42,222 bases of DNA from Rhodocyclaceae bacterium (GTDB taxonomy: Bacteria; Pseudomonadota; Gammaproteobacteria; Burkholderiales; Rhodocyclaceae): assembly GCA_020445785.1 (NCBI GenBank), contig JAGRFZ010000002.1, forward strand, positions 676-42,897, given 5' to 3'. The notes beneath the pieces are model-generated. The model had not been told where the DNA came from. It did not search any database and worked only from the letters and a program-made list of their open reading frames with translations. The stretch's first letter is position 1. Every line of letters starts with the position of its first letter. The position numbers and the translations under genes are program-made. This document shows, piece by piece, positions 17,662-25,035 of this stretch.

Positions 17662-18441
17662 TCAGTGGGCGATCAGCTTGGCGCCGACGAGTACCAGCAT
17701 GGTGGCCAGAATCGGGCGCAGGATGCGGTCGGGAATCTTGGTCGAGACGTGGCTGCCGAGCCAGATCCCCGGCAGGGATCCGATGATCAGACTGCCCAGC
17801 AAGGCCCAATCCACGCTGCCCAGCCACCAGTGACCCAAACCGGCCACGGCAGTCAGTGGCACGGCATGGGCGATGTCGCTGCCGACGATGCGCAGCGCCG
17901 GCATCGCCGGATACAGGAAGATCAGTGCGGTCACGCCGAGGGCGCCCGCGCCGACCGAGGAAATCGAGACCAGTACGCCGAGCACTGCGCCGGTCAACAC
18001 GGTGAGTGCCGCGATTCGCCGCGGATTCGGATTTTCGCCGAAGCGACGAACTGCGTACTGCTGAATGCGCCGACGAAAGATGATCGCGATTGCGGTCAGT
18101 ACCAGTGCGATGCCCAGCGCCACCTTGATGATGCCCGACGCTCCCTCGATGCCGCCCGGGGCGTGGGTGCCGACCAGGTACAGGGTGAGCAGCGAAGCAG
18201 GGATGCTGCCGCTGGCGAGGCGTCGCGTGACACGCCAGTCTACGGTGCCCTTGAGGCCATGCGCGAGCGTGCCGCCGGCCTTGGTGATCGCGGCGTAGAG
18301 CAGGTCGGTGCCGACCGCCACCGACGGATGGATTCCGAACATCAGCACCAGCAGCGGCGTCATCAGCGAACCGCCACCGACACCGGTGAGTCCGACGATG
18401 GCGCCGACTGCGAAACCGGCCACTGTGTACGCGAATTCCAT
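17662..18441 (-). CDS. TauE/SafE family membrane transporter (probable sulfite/sulfur exporter)
   Basis: A 259-residue integral membrane protein with about eight helices. The N-terminal VGAIVGLTGVGGGSLMTPLL and the internal repeat near residue 165 (VLGVLVSISSVGAGALGVTALIFLYP) are the TauE/SafE duplicated motif. The family exports or imports small sulfur anions such as sulfite, sulfoacetate or thiosulfate. As the first gene of the cysI-DUF934-cysH run and divergent from a CysB-type regulator, a role in moving sulfite or sulfate-derived anions is inferred. The ATG at 18441 has only a weak ribosome site (AGGG); longer TTG/ATG starts exist up to 18483. Confidence 0.88.
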   Translation of the reverse strand: MEFAYTVAGFAVGAIVGLTGVGGGSLMTPLLVLMFGIHPSVAVGTDLLYAAITKAGGTLAHGLKGTVDWRVTRRLASGSIPASLLTLYLVGTHAPGGIEGASGIIKVALGIALVLTAIAIIFRRRIQQYAVRRFGENPNPRRIAALTVLTGAVLGVLVSISSVGAGALGVTALIFLYPAMPALRIVGSDIAHAVPLTAVAGLGHWWLGSVDWALLGSLIIGSLPGIWLGSHVSTKIPDRILRPILATMLVLVGAKLIAH

Positions 18442-18506
18442 GGAATGCCCTATTGCTGTTGTGCGTTGCATCGTACGGTGCAACCATAGATCGGAAAAGT
18501 GGGTAG

Positions 18507-18538
18507 GAGTTAAACTCTAAGAACCAAAAGTTATTTGG
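18507..18538. promoter_or_regulatory. Two palindromes between tauE and cysB, candidate regulator sites
   Basis: GAGTTAAACTC at 18507-18517 and CCAAA-AGTTA-TTTGG at 18524-18538 are near-perfect inverted repeats in the 130-base divergent gap. The AT-rich stretch stands out from its GC-rich surroundings. LysR regulators commonly bind such sites next to their own gene, so CysB binding is a reasonable inference; the CysB consensus itself is too loose to confirm by eye. Confidence 0.45.
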
Positions 18539-18571
18539 CGGCTTGCAGCCTGGGTCGCGCCGGGAGGTCCC

Positions 18572-19513
18572 GTGAATCTTCAGCAGTTGCGCTATGTCTT
18601 CGAGGTGGCCCGCAACGGGTTCAGCGTGTCCGAGGCGGCGGAGAGTCTGTTCACCTCGCAGCCCGGAGTGTCGAAGCAGATCCGGCTGCTGGAGGAGGAG
18701 CTGGGGGTCGAGATCTTCGCGCGCCACGGCAAGCGCCTGATCGGGCTGACCGAGCCCGGCGGCCAGGTCATCGCGATTGCCGAGCGGGTGCTGCGCGACG
18801 TGGACAACCTGCGCCAGGTGGGCGAGGAATTCACCAACGAGACGCGCGGCAGGCTGTCGATCGCGACTACTCATACCCAGGCTCGCTACGCGCTGCCTGC
18901 GGTGGTCCGGGAGTTTCTCAAGCGCTATCCCGAGGTCCGTCTCGAACTGCATCAGGGCAGCCCCCGCCAGGTCTGCGAAATGGTGCTGTCCGGCGAAGCC
19001 GACGTGGCGATCGCGACCGAGGCGATCGCCGACTACGATGATCTCGTGATGCTGCCGTGCTACCAATGGAATCGCTGCGTGATCGCGCCGCTGAAGCATC
19101 CGATCCTGCAGACCAAGCCGCTCACGCTGGAGGAGATCGCGCGTTGGCCGGTGATTACCTACGATTCGGCGTTCACCGGTCGCAGCCAGATCAACAAGGC
19201 CTTCCTCGGTCGCGGGCTGAAGCCGAACGTGGTGCTGACCGCGATCGACTCGGACGTGATCAAGACCTACGTAGGCATGGGACTGGGGATCGGGATCGTC
19301 GCGCGGATGGCGTTCGATGCCCGCGGCGACAACAACCTCGGCATGCTCGACGCGGCCCACCTGTTCGAGACCAGCACGACTCGCATCGGCATTCTCAGGA
19401 ATGCCTGGTTGCGGGGTTACGTCTACGCCTTCATCGAATTGTTCGCGCCGCACCTGCCGCGGCGGATGGTGGAACTTGCCCTGGCTGGCGGTGGCAGCGA
19501 CCCGGGCCTCTGA
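18572..19513 (+). CDS. cysB: LysR family regulator of sulfur assimilation (CysB-like)
   Basis: A 313-residue LysR regulator. Winged-helix domain: MNLQQLRYVFEVARNGFSVSEAAESLFTSQPGVSKQIRLLEEELG, which matches CysB/Cbl (SQPGVSKQI recognition helix). The ligand domain has TTHTQARYALP, HQGSPRQV, GEADVAIATE and PVITYDSAFTGRS-I, the TTHTQARY and YD-AFTGR segments being the hallmark of CysB-type sensors for O-acetylserine/sulfate. The start is the GTG at 18572 behind GGGAGG. It is divergent from tauE-cysI-DUF934-cysH, its expected target, and ends just before a strong terminator. Confidence 0.92.
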   Translation: MNLQQLRYVFEVARNGFSVSEAAESLFTSQPGVSKQIRLLEEELGVEIFARHGKRLIGLTEPGGQVIAIAERVLRDVDNLRQVGEEFTNETRGRLSIATTHTQARYALPAVVREFLKRYPEVRLELHQGSPRQVCEMVLSGEADVAIATEAIADYDDLVMLPCYQWNRCVIAPLKHPILQTKPLTLEEIARWPVITYDSAFTGRSQINKAFLGRGLKPNVVLTAIDSDVIKTYVGMGLGIGIVARMAFDARGDNNLGMLDAAHLFETSTTRIGILRNAWLRGYVYAFIELFAPHLPRRMVELALAGGGSDPGL

Positions 19514-19555
19514 GCGCTTCCGGCCACCGGGCAGGCCTCGCATTCCTGGGCGGAA

Positions 19556-19592
19556 ACGACAAGACGCCGGCCTCCGGCCGGCGTCTTGTCGT
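19556..19592. terminator. Strong bidirectional hairpin terminator between cysB and a PEP-CTERM gene
   Basis: ACGACAAGACGCCGGCC, loop TCC, GGCCGGCGTCTTGTCGT: a perfect 17-bp stem, which extends to GGAAAC/GTTTCC further out. It separates two convergent genes. T-tracts are short, so termination relies on stem strength. Confidence 0.75.
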
Positions 19593-19642
19593 GCGTTTCC
19601 TAGCGCCGGCCGGGCCCGGATTCGGGCGGTGGCTCGGTTACG

Positions 19643-20713
19643 TCAGATGCGGTCCTGGCGACGACGGCGTACCGTGGCCACGGCCAACAGTGCCGTGGCG
19701 GCCAACAACAGGCTGGCCGGCTCGGGCACACCCACCGTGACGTCGCGCAATTGGGTGCCGAGGAACACCTTCTCGTCGCCGCCGTTCAGGGCGTAGTTCG
19801 GATCGCAGATCGTTCCTCCTTGGCCGATGACCTCCGGGAACGCATCCTCGGGGCCACAGCCCAGGCGATACTCCACGTGCAAGGCGTAGTCGGAGAGATC
19901 GGCGCCGCCATCCACCAGCCCGGCAATCAGGGCGTCCAACTCCGGCAGCACCAGGGCGTAGGCTGCGCGGTCGCCGCCGAGGTTGTGCTCGAAGACATTC
20001 TCGACGCCCGGTCCGGCACAATCGACGATGAAACCGTTGATGTCGGTACAGATCTCGCCGCCCGACTGGACGAAGTCGGCCAGCACCGGATCCTGCTGCA
20101 GCGAGGTGAAGGCGGTGACGTCGCCGAGCGGGATGCCGCTGTCGGAACCGGGGATCGGGGGGCCATAGTCCGAACTGCCGTCGTGGTTCTGGTCGTTCGT
20201 GAACTCGAAGAAGCCCAGTGAGGCCCCGTCGCTGATGCGCGTCAACTCGAGGCGTGCCCACGCGGCGAGGTTGTCGGTCCCCGCGCCGCCGGTCTCGTTG
20301 TTGGCGAAGAAGAACACGATCGAGTTCGCGGTGAGATCGAGGGAGGTGTCGAGGGCGCTGAGGGTGGTATCCCACCAGGCCTCGCGATCCCAGGAGCCTT
20401 CGACGCCGTTCGGTTCGTTGCCGGCACTCATCCGGAATCCGTCGATTGGATTCGCCTGCGGTGTGTCGTAGGCGTCGTCCATGCCCGGGGTATTGTTGCC
20501 CAGCTGACCGTTGGCGCCGAGTCCGAGCTTGGTGAAGATGTCGATCTGGCCCGGCCCCGCCATGACTTCCAGGCCGTTGGCCGGCAGCGAATAGGACTGG
20601 GCGTCGCCGTAGGTGACGAAACCGGCACCGGTCAGGTCGACCGTCGCTGCGTGGGGGGCGCTGGCGGCGGCCAGCGTCGCAGCAATTATTGTTGTCCGAA
20701 ACAGATGCTTCAT
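19643..20713 (-). CDS. PEP-CTERM sorted surface protein
   Basis: A 356-residue exported protein. Signal peptide MKHLFRTTIIAATLAAASAP cut after PHAA. The C-terminus carries a complete sorting signal: VPEPASLLLAATALLAVATVRRRR, i.e. VPEP, a hydrophobic helix and a basic tail, recognised and cleaved by an exosortase. The body (Asp/Asn/Gly-rich, with FGFFEF, DQNHDGSSD and Cys pairs such as EICTDINGFIVDC) is not a family I can name; it resembles secreted exopolysaccharide-associated PEP-CTERM proteins. The ATG at 20713 was chosen for the signal peptide. A sigma-54 promoter lies about 50 bases upstream. It is transcribed alone and ends near the cysB terminator. Confidence 0.88.
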   Translation of the reverse strand: MKHLFRTTIIAATLAAASAPHAATVDLTGAGFVTYGDAQSYSLPANGLEVMAGPGQIDIFTKLGLGANGQLGNNTPGMDDAYDTPQANPIDGFRMSAGNEPNGVEGSWDREAWWDTTLSALDTSLDLTANSIVFFFANNETGGAGTDNLAAWARLELTRISDGASLGFFEFTNDQNHDGSSDYGPPIPGSDSGIPLGDVTAFTSLQQDPVLADFVQSGGEICTDINGFIVDCAGPGVENVFEHNLGGDRAAYALVLPELDALIAGLVDGGADLSDYALHVEYRLGCGPEDAFPEVIGQGGTICDPNYALNGGDEKVFLGTQLRDVTVGVPEPASLLLAATALLAVATVRRRRQDRI

Positions 20714-20762
20714 TGTTGTGCTCCGCGCAATTGGCGAGTGATCCCGCCTTTGATTCGGATCA

Positions 20763-20778
20763 AGCATGGTGTATGCCA
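20763..20778 (-). promoter_or_regulatory. Sigma-54 promoter of the PEP-CTERM gene at 19643-20713
   Basis: The minus strand reads TGGCATACACCATGCT. GG and GC are separated by exactly ten bases and the TGGCA box is full; the consensus is TGGCACG-N4-TTGCW. A start near 20752 gives about 40 bases of leader. RpoN/PrsR control of PEP-CTERM genes is known in related bacteria. Confidence 0.7.
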
Positions 20779-20888
20779 GATTTACTTTCGCGGAATCTCC
20801 GACACGTGGGCTGCCGCGGGAAGACTCGCACTGCAGCTTGCGTTTCGGCGGATTGTGAAATTTTTCATGGTGTGGGACGCGCGCGCCG

Positions 20889-20910
20889 TCGGCCGGCGCC
20901 GGCCGGCCGA
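20889..20910. repeat. GC-rich inverted repeat between the asparaginase gene and a sigma-54 promoter
   Basis: TCGGCCGGC, GCCG, GCCGGCCGA: a perfect 9-bp stem. It has no T-tract. It may end asparaginase transcription or act as an upstream site for an enhancer-binding protein of the sigma-54 promoter about 110 bases away. Confidence 0.45.
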
Positions 20911-20959
20911 GGTGTAAATAATTTCGACGGTGGCGATTTCGCGGGCACTGCCGCAGCGG

Positions 20960-21916
20960 TCAAGGGAAGAAGTGCCTTGCCGGCAATGCCGCCGAGATCG
21001 CCAGCATCAGCGCGATTCTGGCCTGTGCCGGTCCCAGCCGCCCGGCGGCGAACGACTGTGCCGTATCGGCCGGACCGGCGCCGACGGTACCGGTGCAGCA
21101 GCGGCTGGCCCGTACCACCGGCACATGGCATGCGAGGGCTTCGGCGACCGCGTCCCGCCAGGCCGCGGGTAGGGTGCCGTTGCCGGGCAGTGCCAGTACC
21201 ACGCCGCGGGCGCCCCGGTCCAGGGATGCCCGCAGCAGGTCGGCATCGCTGCCCGCGCCCACCCACAGCACGTCCACGCGTGGTAGCCGGTCCAGCGTCG
21301 CAAGAAGCTCGGGGGCTCGTGCCGGAAGCTGCGGTCGGGCATCGATCTGGACCGGTCCGCAGCGGCCGATGCGGGAAGCCACATGATCGAAGGCGTCGAG
21401 GGCCTGCGTGTCGCCCTTGCGCAGCCATGCCGCGGCGTGGATGTGCTCGTTGGCGACGACGACGGTGCCCAGGGAACCGACGGTCGGGGTCAGTGCCGCC
21501 TCGACCGATCGCAGCAGATTGGACGGACCGTCGGCCGACAGCGCGTTGGCCGGCCGCATCGCGCAGGTCATCACCAGCGGCTTGCTCGGTTCGATCAGAC
21601 GATCGAGGAGAAACGCCGTCTCTTCGAGGGTGTCGGTGCCATGGGTCACGACCACACCGGCCACGCTCCCGTCGGCCATCGCGTCCGCGACCTCGCGAGC
21701 GATCCGCAGCCAATGCTCCGGGCCGAGGTCGCTGCTGTCGAGGTTGAAGGGTTGGCACACGCGGATGTCGGCCAGGCGGGCGATTTGTGGCACGCCCTTG
21801 AGCAGCGCGTCGGCATCCAGGCTGCCCGCCCGATAGCGGCTCGGCTCCAGGGGGTCGCCAGCGACGCCTGCAATGGTGCCGCCGGTGGCGATCAGAAGAA
21901 TCCGTGGCTTGGTCAT
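20960..21916 (-). CDS. L-asparaginase
   Basis: A 318-residue amidohydrolase that converts asparagine to aspartate and ammonia. Both catalytic Thr motifs are intact: ILLIATGGTIAGVAG near residue 6 and VVVTHGTDTLEETA near residue 88, with SSDLGPEHW and MTCAMRPANALSADGPSN between and after. There is no signal peptide, so it is cytoplasmic despite sharing motifs with periplasmic type II enzymes. Its ATG overlaps the stop of the upstream antiporter gene by four bases (ATGA), so the two are translationally coupled; a functional reason for that pairing is not evident. A GC-rich palindrome lies downstream. Confidence 0.93.
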   Translation of the reverse strand: MTKPRILLIATGGTIAGVAGDPLEPSRYRAGSLDADALLKGVPQIARLADIRVCQPFNLDSSDLGPEHWLRIAREVADAMADGSVAGVVVTHGTDTLEETAFLLDRLIEPSKPLVMTCAMRPANALSADGPSNLLRSVEAALTPTVGSLGTVVVANEHIHAAAWLRKGDTQALDAFDHVASRIGRCGPVQIDARPQLPARAPELLATLDRLPRVDVLWVGAGSDADLLRASLDRGARGVVLALPGNGTLPAAWRDAVAEALACHVPVVRASRCCTGTVGAGPADTAQSFAAGRLGPAQARIALMLAISAALPARHFFP

Positions 21917-23709
21917 CTCGTGTGCTCCTCCGGCCCTGCTTCCGGGCGCGATGCGGCTGCGATGGGCAGCGGTTCATGCACCCGCTCGATGCGCAGGAGA
22001 CGCTCCTGGTCGAGCGACTGGCGGATATCTTCCTCGGCCAGACCGAGCCGAGCCAGCGTCGCGCCGGCCAGCTGCAGCCCGGTCTCCAGTGTCTCGGGGA
22101 TCACGGCATCGGCTCCGGCGTGCCTGAGCGCCATGGCATGGGCTTCGTCGCGGCTGCGGGCAACGATGCAGACCTCCGGCGCGAGCCGGCGAATGCCGCC
22201 GACGGCCCGGCTGACCGCCGCTTCGTCGCCCAAGGTCAAGATCACCGCACGTGCCCGGTCGAGGGCGAGCCGCCGCAACAGCTCGGGTCGGCTGGCGTCG
22301 CCGAAATAGGCGTCGACGCCACGCTTGCGCAGGCGCTCCACCAGCTTGGCATCGCTGTCGAGGGCCAGATGGCGAACCCGGTGTCGGGCGAGAATCTGCC
22401 CGATCATTTCGCCGACGCGACCGCAGCCGGCAACGATGACGTGGCCCTCGATCTGGTCGCTGCCGACCTCTTCGACGGTGTCGTGCCGGCCCAGGTGGGC
22501 ATCGATGCGATCTCCCAGGCGACGGCCGACGCGGCTGGCGAGTGGCGTGGCCAGCATCGACAGGCCGACCACCAGCAGCATGAAGTGGCCGATCGGTTCC
22601 GGCAGCAACGCCGTATGCATGGCGACGCCGATCACGATGAAGGCGAATTCGCCGCCTTGCGACAACAGAATGCCGCCTTCGGTGGCGCGTCCCCAGGACA
22701 AGCCCATGGCGCGCAGCAGCACGAACAGGATCACGCCCTTGAGCAGCATCAGCCCGGCCACTGAAAGGGGCACCATCAACGGGTGCTCGAGCAGGGCGCG
22801 AAGATCGATGCCCATCCCCACCGACATGAAGAAGAGACCCATCAGCAGGCCCTTGAAGGGCTCGATGGTGACTTCCACTTCATGTCGGAACTCGGTTTCG
22901 GCGATGATCAGTCCGGCCAGCATCGCGCCCATCGCCATCGACAATCCGGCCGCCCAGGTCAATGCCGCGACGCCGAGGCTGGCGAGCAGCGTCAGGGCGG
23001 TGAAGGTGTCCGGTGCGCGCGTGCTGGCCAAGTGGCCGAACATCGGGCGTACCACGCGGCGGCCGAGCAGGTAGATCGCGGCAACCGTCAGCACGCCCTT
23101 GATGGCGGCGCCCGCCAGCAGGACGAGAAAGCCTTCTGCCGGAGCTCTTTGGCCCATGATGCCGATCAACACCAGCAGCGGCACCACCGCCAGATCCTGG
23201 AACAGCAGGATCGAAAAGCTGGCCCGCCCGAGAGGCGTGCCGAGATCGCGCCGCTGGCTCAGTAGCTGCATCACGACCGCAGTGGAGGAAAAGGCCAGCA
23301 CCAGGCCGAGGATCACTGCGGCCTCGGACGAATGTCCCCAGGCGGCGGCGATCCCGGTGATCAGCGCGGTGGACAACAGTACCTGGGCGCCGCCGCCGCC
23401 GAATACCTGGCGCCGCATGGCCCACAGCCGCTCCACCGACATTTCCAGGCCGATCGTGAACATCAGGAACACCACACCGAGTTCGGCGAAAGTGGCGACG
23501 TGGTCGCTGCGGGTGAAGCTGACGTGGGCAAGCGCCGGGTAGTCGGCAGCCAGTGCGCCCAGGCCGTACGGTCCGACCACCGTGCCCACTGCGAGGAAAC
23601 CCAGCACCGGGTTGATCGAGCGCTTCTCGAGCAAGGGGATCAGCACGCCCGCCAGCACCAGGAAGAGGATGGTCTCGCTCAGGTACGGCAGGGCGGCGTG
23701 TTCGGCCAT
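21913..23709 (-). CDS. CPA2 cation:proton antiporter with RCK/TrkA-N domain (KefB/YbaL-like)
   Basis: A 598-residue membrane protein. Twelve or so helices fill residues 10-395 and include GVVFLMFTIGLEMSVERLW, FSSTAVVMQLLSQR, LLFQDLAVVPLL and LLSQGGEFAFIVIGVAM, the CPA2 signature. A cytosolic RCK domain (about 420-540) starts GHVIVAGCGRVGEMIGQILARH and has a nucleotide-binding GxGxxG motif. A short charged tail follows. The family exchanges K+ or Na+ for protons and is gated by nucleotides or glutathione. The asparaginase gene starts inside its stop codon; an MscS-type channel gene lies upstream on the same strand, separated by 48 bases, hinting at a shared osmotic or ion-homeostasis unit. Confidence 0.92.
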   Translation of the reverse strand: MAEHAALPYLSETILFLVLAGVLIPLLEKRSINPVLGFLAVGTVVGPYGLGALAADYPALAHVSFTRSDHVATFAELGVVFLMFTIGLEMSVERLWAMRRQVFGGGGAQVLLSTALITGIAAAWGHSSEAAVILGLVLAFSSTAVVMQLLSQRRDLGTPLGRASFSILLFQDLAVVPLLVLIGIMGQRAPAEGFLVLLAGAAIKGVLTVAAIYLLGRRVVRPMFGHLASTRAPDTFTALTLLASLGVAALTWAAGLSMAMGAMLAGLIIAETEFRHEVEVTIEPFKGLLMGLFFMSVGMGIDLRALLEHPLMVPLSVAGLMLLKGVILFVLLRAMGLSWGRATEGGILLSQGGEFAFIVIGVAMHTALLPEPIGHFMLLVVGLSMLATPLASRVGRRLGDRIDAHLGRHDTVEEVGSDQIEGHVIVAGCGRVGEMIGQILARHRVRHLALDSDAKLVERLRKRGVDAYFGDASRPELLRRLALDRARAVILTLGDEAAVSRAVGGIRRLAPEVCIVARSRDEAHAMALRHAGADAVIPETLETGLQLAGATLARLGLAEEDIRQSLDQERLLRIERVHEPLPIAAASRPEAGPEEHTR

Positions 23710-23757
23710 CCGTTCATGCGCTCCTTGAGGGGCGGTCGGTCGATCCGCCTGCCGACG

Positions 23758-24879
23758 TCACGACGATGCGTCGGCAGGCTTGCGCGCGAGTTGCAGTGGG
23801 TCGCCGAAATGGACCGTGGTCGTGGGGAAGGCGATGTCCGCCCCGTGCCGGCGGATGATCTCGTAGACCTGCAGCAGCACGTCCTGCTTGATCTCGTGGA
23901 ACTTTACCCATTGGGTGGTCTTGGTGAAGGTGTAGATGAAGAAATCCAGGGAGGATGGCCCGTAGCTGTTGAAGTTGACGATCAGGGTACGGGAATGCGT
24001 CTCCAGTTCCGGATGGCCATGCAGCATCTCGGTGACGTCGCGCACGATCGACGGCATCGCTTCGATGTCGGCATAACGGATGCCGATGGTTTCATAGATG
24101 CGACGGTTCTTCATCCGTGAAGGATTCTCGACCGAAATGCTGAGGAAGGTCGCGTTCGGGACGTAGAGGGGACGTTGGTCGAAGGTGCGGATGCGGGTCA
24201 CGCGCCAGCCGATGTCCTCGACGGTGCCTTCGATTTCCTGGTCGGGAGAACGGATCCAGTCGCCGACCACGAACGGGCGGTCCAGATACACCACCATCGC
24301 ACCGAAGAAATTGGCCAGCATGTCCTTCGCCGCGAAGCCCACGGCGATGCCGCCGATGCCGCCGAAGGCCAGCACGCCGGAGATCGAGAAGCCCAGCGTC
24401 TGCAGCACGACCAGTGCCGCAGTGATCATGGTCGACGCGCGCAACAGCTTGCCGATGGCCCTCGCCGTGGTGTGGTCCATCGGCTTCTTGCCGGGCCGCG
24501 CGGTCACCAGTACTTCCTCGGTGCCGCGAATGAGCCGCACCAGGAACCACGCCAGCAGCCCGATCACGACGACCCGCCGGGCCGGCTCGATGACTTCGAA
24601 CAGATTCGAATCGGACTGTTGCCGAACGATCTCCAGCGACCAGAACAGACCCATCGCCCACACCAGGAAGCCGGCCGGTCTGCGGGCGGCGTCCAGCAAT
24701 GTGTCGTCCCAAGGGTTGTCGGTTTTCTCGAAGCGCTGGGCCAGGTGATTGAAGAATCTTCCGAGCAGCATCTTGGCCAGCAGGGCGGCAAAGATCACGA
24801 TGAAGATTTCGAGTATCCAGCGTTCGGCGGCTGGCACGATGTTCCCGGCAGCCAAAGCTTCCTTCAGCCATTCCTTCAC
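23758..24879 (-). CDS. MscS family mechanosensitive ion channel
   Basis: A 373-residue protein with membrane helices at about residues 18-40, 60-85, 95-120 and 145-165. The pore helix and beta domain carry GFSISGVLAFGGIGGIAVGFAAKDMLANFFGAMVVYLDRPF and VGDWI, the MscS hallmark, then VEDIGWRVTRIRTFDQRPLYVPN. The C-terminal part ends with ADIAFPTTTVHF. It opens under membrane tension to release solutes. I took the GTG at 24879, preceded by GAGAGGAAG, as the start because it directly precedes KEWLKEALAAG; an upstream in-frame extension lacks a ribosome site. It probably leads the MscS-CPA2-asparaginase run. Confidence 0.9.
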   Translation of the reverse strand: MKEWLKEALAAGNIVPAAERWILEIFIVIFAALLAKMLLGRFFNHLAQRFEKTDNPWDDTLLDAARRPAGFLVWAMGLFWSLEIVRQQSDSNLFEVIEPARRVVVIGLLAWFLVRLIRGTEEVLVTARPGKKPMDHTTARAIGKLLRASTMITAALVVLQTLGFSISGVLAFGGIGGIAVGFAAKDMLANFFGAMVVYLDRPFVVGDWIRSPDQEIEGTVEDIGWRVTRIRTFDQRPLYVPNATFLSISVENPSRMKNRRIYETIGIRYADIEAMPSIVRDVTEMLHGHPELETHSRTLIVNFNSYGPSSLDFFIYTFTKTTQWVKFHEIKQDVLLQVYEIIRRHGADIAFPTTTVHFGDPLQLARKPADASS

Positions 24880-25035
24880 GACGCAACTTCCTCTCTCTCG
24901 CTGTTCGGCGCAATGCCGTGGGCCATGCGTGACAACGCTCACGCGCGTGACCTGCCTCGGTGCCGCAGATGTCACGTAGGCGTAAGCAACGCGCCAAATA
25001 TACTCGTTCGCACACCTGTGCTCTTTCCTTTGACG

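Noticed and set aside
15849-17786. Plus-strand frame of 645 codons
   Set aside because: It is antisense to cysI, which has intact siroheme ligands; the plus frame has no domain or start signal.
24976-24995. GG-N10-GC pattern (AGGCGTAAGCAACGC) upstream of prsT as a sigma-54 promoter
   Set aside because: It lacks the TGGCA/TGGCC box and the T before GC; the match is by spacing only.
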